A stretch of DNA of 8,813 bases from assembly GCA_049684495.1 (NCBI GenBank), contig JBAVFZ010000272.1:1-8813 (forward strand), written 5' to 3'. Both the position numbers and the translations under genes were made by a program. Origin of the DNA: JAFGKK01 sp049684495. Lineage in GTDB: Bacteria; Chloroflexota; Anaerolineae; Anaerolineales; RBG-16-64-43. Of the stretch, positions 6,033 through 8,813 are shown one piece after another (the stretch's first letter is position 1; every line of letters starts with the position of its first letter). Below the pieces are notes generated by a model. That model did not search any database. It was given only the letters and a program-made list of their open reading frames with translations, and had not been told where the DNA came from.

Positions 6033-6848
6033 ATGCCAAGAACCGAGAAATCCACCCGGGTCGCCGCCATACTCGCCGTTGCGGCCGCCCTTTATGGTTC
6101 TTCGCTGGCCTGTTGTGGTTCCCAGGGCTGTTCCGGCGCTCCCTCCCAGGCGCCGACTGCGACGCCCACCGCTCCCGCCACGCTTACATCCACGCCCACC
6201 CCGACCGTCACGCCTTCGCCGACCGAGGCAATTACTGCGGACCTCTCCTACCCCGATTGGCCGGTAGTTCTATCCGATTCCTTCGACGACAACCGCAACC
6301 AATGGTTCGAGGGAGAATACGAAAACGATTCCGTAAAGGGCAACATCTCGATCGAAAACGGAAAATACCGGATCGACCTGACCGCCGAAGAGGCTTTCAC
6401 ATGGTGGGTCACCCAGGATTTCCCTCCGGCCGATGTCATCCGACTCGAGGATTTTTTCATATCGGTCGAGGCGAGGAAAATGGAAGGCCCCGGGGATTTG
6501 GAATTCGGGATCATGTTCCGCTATTGGAACACCGACCAGTATGTCTTCACCATTAATGCGGATCATCAGGATTATTCCTTCCGGGTATATGCCGAGGGCC
6601 AGTGGACAACCCTCATCGATCGCGCCGAATGCGCTGCGATCGTGCCGGACGGCTCCAATCGGATCGCGGTGTTGGGGAAAGGCTCCGTGTTTTCTTTTTT
6701 CATCAATGGGGAATGTGTCCATCAAGCGGAAGACGATACGCTGAAAGCCGGGACCGCCGGCATGGGATTGATGGGATGGACGGCCGGAATCCGCACCACG
6801 CTGGAATTTGACAACTTCGAGGCGCGGGCGCCGGAATCGGATGGCTGA
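6033..6848 (+). CDS. Family B lipoprotein with ConA/LamG-like domain (271 aa)
   Basis: Predicted surface lipoprotein. ATG 6033 is 9 nt after GGAG (6020-6023). A TTG at 6024 would add three residues and is less likely. The signal peptide MPRTEKSTRVAAIL... leads to LYGSSLAC, with Cys27 as the lipidation site. A few residues with two more cysteines (28, 33) follow, then a Thr/Pro linker to about residue 66. The domain from about 75 to 268 begins DWPVVLSDSFDDNRNQW and contains VKGNISIENGKY, DFFISVEARKMEG, FGIMFRYW, YVFTIN, NRIAVLGKG, FFINGE and the terminal FDNFEARAP. These blocks recur in order in the genes at 2988, 7365 and 8273. The fold is inferred to be a LamG/DUF1080-type beta-sandwich; no catalytic residues can be assigned. 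No strong terminator was found downstream. Confidence 0.92.
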   Translation: MPRTEKSTRVAAILAVAAALYGSSLACCGSQGCSGAPSQAPTATPTAPATLTSTPTPTVTPSPTEAITADLSYPDWPVVLSDSFDDNRNQWFEGEYENDSVKGNISIENGKYRIDLTAEEAFTWWVTQDFPPADVIRLEDFFISVEARKMEGPGDLEFGIMFRYWNTDQYVFTINADHQDYSFRVYAEGQWTTLIDRAECAAIVPDGSNRIAVLGKGSVFSFFINGECVHQAEDDTLKAGTAGMGLMGWTAGIRTTLEFDNFEARAPESDG

Positions 6849-7364
6849 TCCGGCATCGGAGGCAAGGCACGCCGGCTCTTCATGAAACCCACCGGAAGGG
6901 AAAGGAAGGAGGTCCGGAGCGGAATCCACAATGCACACGAAAAAGAGCCGAAGGACAAGAAGTAACCCGCTCTTGGTTGTCGAGTCCGCCGGCTTGGCCC
7001 GCCGGAAAGATTCTTCCGATTTTATTCATGCTCTTCGTGTCCTTCGTGGATTCTTTCGCTTTTTCCCGCGCCTCTTCGCGTATTCTTTCACCCTTTACGC
7101 GAATCCCCATCTGCCGCCAACCTGAAGGACGGCAGTGTGAATTCCGGAATGCCGGTATATTCCGCCGCTTCACGAAAATTCCACAATTTTTACGCATGAT
7201 TTATTTAAGAGATAAGCAATTCAAGATATAAAGGAACAAGCCGCTATTGCGGATTCCGGCCTTCGAACACCGGAACAGGCAGAGCAGACCTATAGGCTTT
7301 TTCGCCGAAAACTCAACCATCGCGTTTTGAACGCCATAATCCATCCATACCGGAGAAGAAAACC
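6849..7364. other. 516-bp intergenic region with repeat relics
   Basis: No supported gene was found. CTCTTCGTGTCCTTCGTGGA (7031-7050) is the complement of the dispersed CCACGAAGGACACGAAG type of repeat, recognisable on the minus strand as an 'ESTKDTK' pseudo-peptide. The following TCTTTCGC/CTCTTCGCGTATTCTTTC (to about 7090) continues in the same degenerate style. An AT-rich stretch at 7186-7232 ends in TATAAA (7227-7232) with a poor -35 (TTTAAG, 7204-7209). It could be the promoter of the gene at 7365, giving a leader of roughly 125 nt. Confidence 0.55.
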
Positions 7365-8120
7365 ATGAAAAACGCCGCCCTTCGCGCCAGACCCCTTTTC
7401 GTCGCGCCCATTCTGCTGGTACTTTCCGCAGCCTTGTCTTCCTGCGGCGGGCTGTTATCACAGGGGCCCACCCCAACCTGGACCCCCGATTCCACATCCA
7501 CGCCGACCGCCACCTTCACACCGACCCCCACCCTGCCGTATACCGAATGGCCGGTCGTGATGTCGGAATCCTTCAATGCGGAAAGTGAAAGCTGGCAGGT
7601 CGGGGATATCAACAACGAGTATGTCAAGGGGACCGTGGCCGTTGTGGGCGGGAAATACTATGTCAAGCTGACCGCCAAGAAACCCGTGTACTGGTACAGC
7701 TTCCCGGAGATGAAAAACCTGCTGGATGTTTATGCCACGCTTAAGGTCGATCAGCTTGACGGATCCAAAACCGCCGAATATGGGCTTATCGTCCGTGCCG
7801 GAGAAACCCTGCAGTATCTGTTCGGGATCAACGCATCCCAACAATGGTATGATTTCACAAAATTCTCCGTCGATGGTGAATCCACCCTGACCTTTCCGAC
7901 TCATACATCCGGAATTCTATTCGGAGAACCGAACCGGATCGGCGTAAAAGCGCAAGGCGCGGACTTCACCTTTTATATCAATGGAGAACAGGTGGATGAC
8001 GCCCTCGACACGGAAAATACTCCGGGGGGAGTCGGGATCGGGATCGTCCTCTACAAGGCCGGGGATTGGATCGAGATCACCTTCGACAACTTTGAGGTGC
8101 GGAGTCCCTCGGCGGTTTGA
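7365..8120 (+). CDS. Family B lipoprotein with ConA/LamG-like domain (251 aa)
   Basis: Predicted surface lipoprotein. ATG 7365 has GGAG (7352-7355) 9 nt upstream. The signal peptide MKNAALRARPLFVAPILL... ends in a good lipobox, L-S-S-C, with Cys27 followed by GG. The linker (PTPTWTPDSTSTPTATFTPT) is shorter than in the copy at 2988. The domain at about 61-248 begins EWPVVMSESFN and carries EYVKGTVAVVGGKYYVKLTA, AEYGLIVRAG, YLFGIN, NRIGVKAQG, FYINGEQV and the terminal FDNFEVRSP. It is closer to the copies at 6033 and 8273 than to the one at 2988. In the second half GLIVRAG replaces the FR found in the others. Function is unknown; a binding or scaffolding role outside the membrane is inferred from the architecture. 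A strong terminator follows 23 bases after the stop. Confidence 0.92.
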   Translation: MKNAALRARPLFVAPILLVLSAALSSCGGLLSQGPTPTWTPDSTSTPTATFTPTPTLPYTEWPVVMSESFNAESESWQVGDINNEYVKGTVAVVGGKYYVKLTAKKPVYWYSFPEMKNLLDVYATLKVDQLDGSKTAEYGLIVRAGETLQYLFGINASQQWYDFTKFSVDGESTLTFPTHTSGILFGEPNRIGVKAQGADFTFYINGEQVDDALDTENTPGGVGIGIVLYKAGDWIEITFDNFEVRSPSAV

Positions 8121-8143
8121 TCGCCGCGCTCACCGTTCTTCGT

Positions 8144-8184
8144 AATTTCTTCGCCCGGCCGCCAAACCGGGCGAAGAAATTTTT
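8144..8184 (+). terminator. Rho-independent terminator of the lipoprotein gene at 7365
   Basis: A perfect 15-bp stem (8144-8158 AATTTCTTCGCCCGG with 8167-8181 CCGGGCGAAGAAATT) has the 8-nt loop CCGCCAAA and runs into five T residues (8180-8184). It isolates the upstream gene from the next lipoprotein gene. Confidence 0.93.
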
Positions 8185-8220
8185 ACGGGTGGTTTACCGA
8201 AGGCCGGGATGGTTTCACCC

Positions 8221-8226
8221 TAAAAT
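8221..8226 (+). promoter_or_regulatory. Candidate -10 box for the family B gene at 8273
   Basis: TAAAAT lies in the AT-rich stretch TAAAATAAAATG (8221-8232), between the terminator at 8144-8184 and the lipoprotein gene. It resembles the TATAAAATG stretch (522-530) ahead of the family A gene. No -35 element was recognised. If used, transcription would begin near the out-of-frame ATG at 8230. Confidence 0.3.
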
Positions 8227-8272
8227 AAAATGCAGTAACCACGCCATCCGGCGCGTCCCGCCGCTGATCCTG

Positions 8273-8813
8273 ATGGCGGCCCTTTACGGTTCTTCCCTTG
8301 CCTGCACCGCCAACATTCCCATTGTGGGCCGCACCATAACCCCCACCCCGACGGAAATGCCGACTGTCACCGAGACACCGACCGTAACGCAGACCTCCAC
8401 CCCCTCGATGACCCCGACCGCAAGGGCGACGGCGCTGGTCATCGACTGGCCGCTGGTCATCAACGAGACCTTCACCGACAACCGCAACGGTTGGATGACC
8501 GGAGACTACAGCGATCCAGTCGTCAAAGGAACCATTAAAGTCGACGGCGGAAAATACGTTGTAAACATGACGCCGAACGAATCCATTTATTGGTGGGTTA
8601 CTCCGGGACTTCCCAGCTTCAAGGATTCTTTTGTCTCGGTCGATAGCAAGAAAAACACCATCTCTCCGAATGCGGAATACGGGATCGTCTTCCGGGTCAG
8701 CGACAATTTCGGATATTTTGTCTCCATCAACGCGCTACATCAGATGTATCACTTCGTCATGCTTTATAAAAACGGATGGACGAACCTGACGGAATGGACA
8801 TTTAGCCCGGAGA
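8273..8813 (+). CDS. Family B lipoprotein, 5' part (3' end outside window; start uncertain)
   Basis: The frame stays open to the window edge and encodes MAALYGSSLAC, a TPTPTEMPTVTETPTVTQTS-type linker, then the family B domain: DWPLVINETFTDNRNGW, VVKGTIKVDGGKYVVNMT, YWWVTPGLPS, AEYGIVFRVS, FVSINALHQMYHF and NGWTNLTEW. Domain order and spacing match the gene at 6033. The start is a problem. ATG 8273 is the first in-frame ATG but gives only ten residues before the lipobox Cys, with no basic n-region and no Shine-Dalgarno. The in-frame sequence just upstream (AIRRVPPLIL) looks like the missing signal-peptide n-region. A better placed ATG at 8230 is one base out of frame and hits TAA after one codon. 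Either a one-base frameshift near 8233-8242, a sequencing error, or a rare start codon is involved. Confidence 0.8.
   Translation, partial: MAALYGSSLACTANIPIVGRTITPTPTEMPTVTETPTVTQTSTPSMTPTARATALVIDWPLVINETFTDNRNGWMTGDYSDPVVKGTIKVDGGKYVVNMTPNESIYWWVTPGLPSFKDSFVSVDSKKNTISPNAEYGIVFRVSDNFGYFVSINALHQMYHFVMLYKNGWTNLTEWTFSPE

Noticed and set aside
6880..7197. Minus-strand 105-residue open frame in the large intergenic region
   Set aside because: It contains the CACGAAGGACACGAAG-type dispersed repeat and shows no family features, ribosome site or neighbour support.

Overview
The window looks like a chromosomal stretch from a Chloroflexota bacterium, probably Anaerolineae. This is inferred from style, not from a marker gene: moderately high GC, many short-lived lipoproteins with Pro/Thr-rich linkers behind the lipidated cysteine, Shine-Dalgarno starts, and intergenic GC-rich inverted repeats. 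There is no rRNA, tRNA, CRISPR array, integrase or transposase. No defence or other recognised multi-gene system is visible.

Layout. Positions 1-330 hold the 3' end of a small exported protein (family A), closed by a strong terminator at 362-395. A second, complete family A paralogue lies at 589-1104. It is preceded by an unusually long hairpin and followed by its own terminator. Positions 1170-1664 are non-coding and carry diverged inverted-repeat elements, three of them in exact 44-bp tandem. A UGT/GT1-type glycosyltransferase (1665-2912) follows, then a family B lipoprotein (2988-3893). A short degenerate copy of the glycosyltransferase C-terminus lies at 3956-4084. Next come a CPBP/CAAX-type membrane protease on the minus strand (4150-4998) and, divergently, a histidine phosphatase (5165-5833). 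The rest is three more family B lipoproteins: 6033-6848, 7365-8120 and a partial one running off the right edge from about 8273. They are separated by non-coding DNA with repeat relics and a strong terminator at 8144-8184.

How it fits together. The six lipoprotein-like genes dominate. Each complete one has a signal peptide with a lipobox Cys, a Pro/Thr linker of roughly 25-50 residues, and a C-terminal domain. Family A has a domain of about 100 residues that I do not recognise. Family B has a domain of about 190 residues that reads like a concanavalin A/LamG or DUF1080-like beta-sandwich. Each gene appears to be its own transcription unit, so this is a locus of duplicated surface proteins and not an operon. 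The glycosyltransferase, protease and phosphatase have recognisable biochemistry but no clear shared pathway. The glycosyltransferase relic beyond the first family B gene suggests the locus grew by segmental duplication followed by decay.
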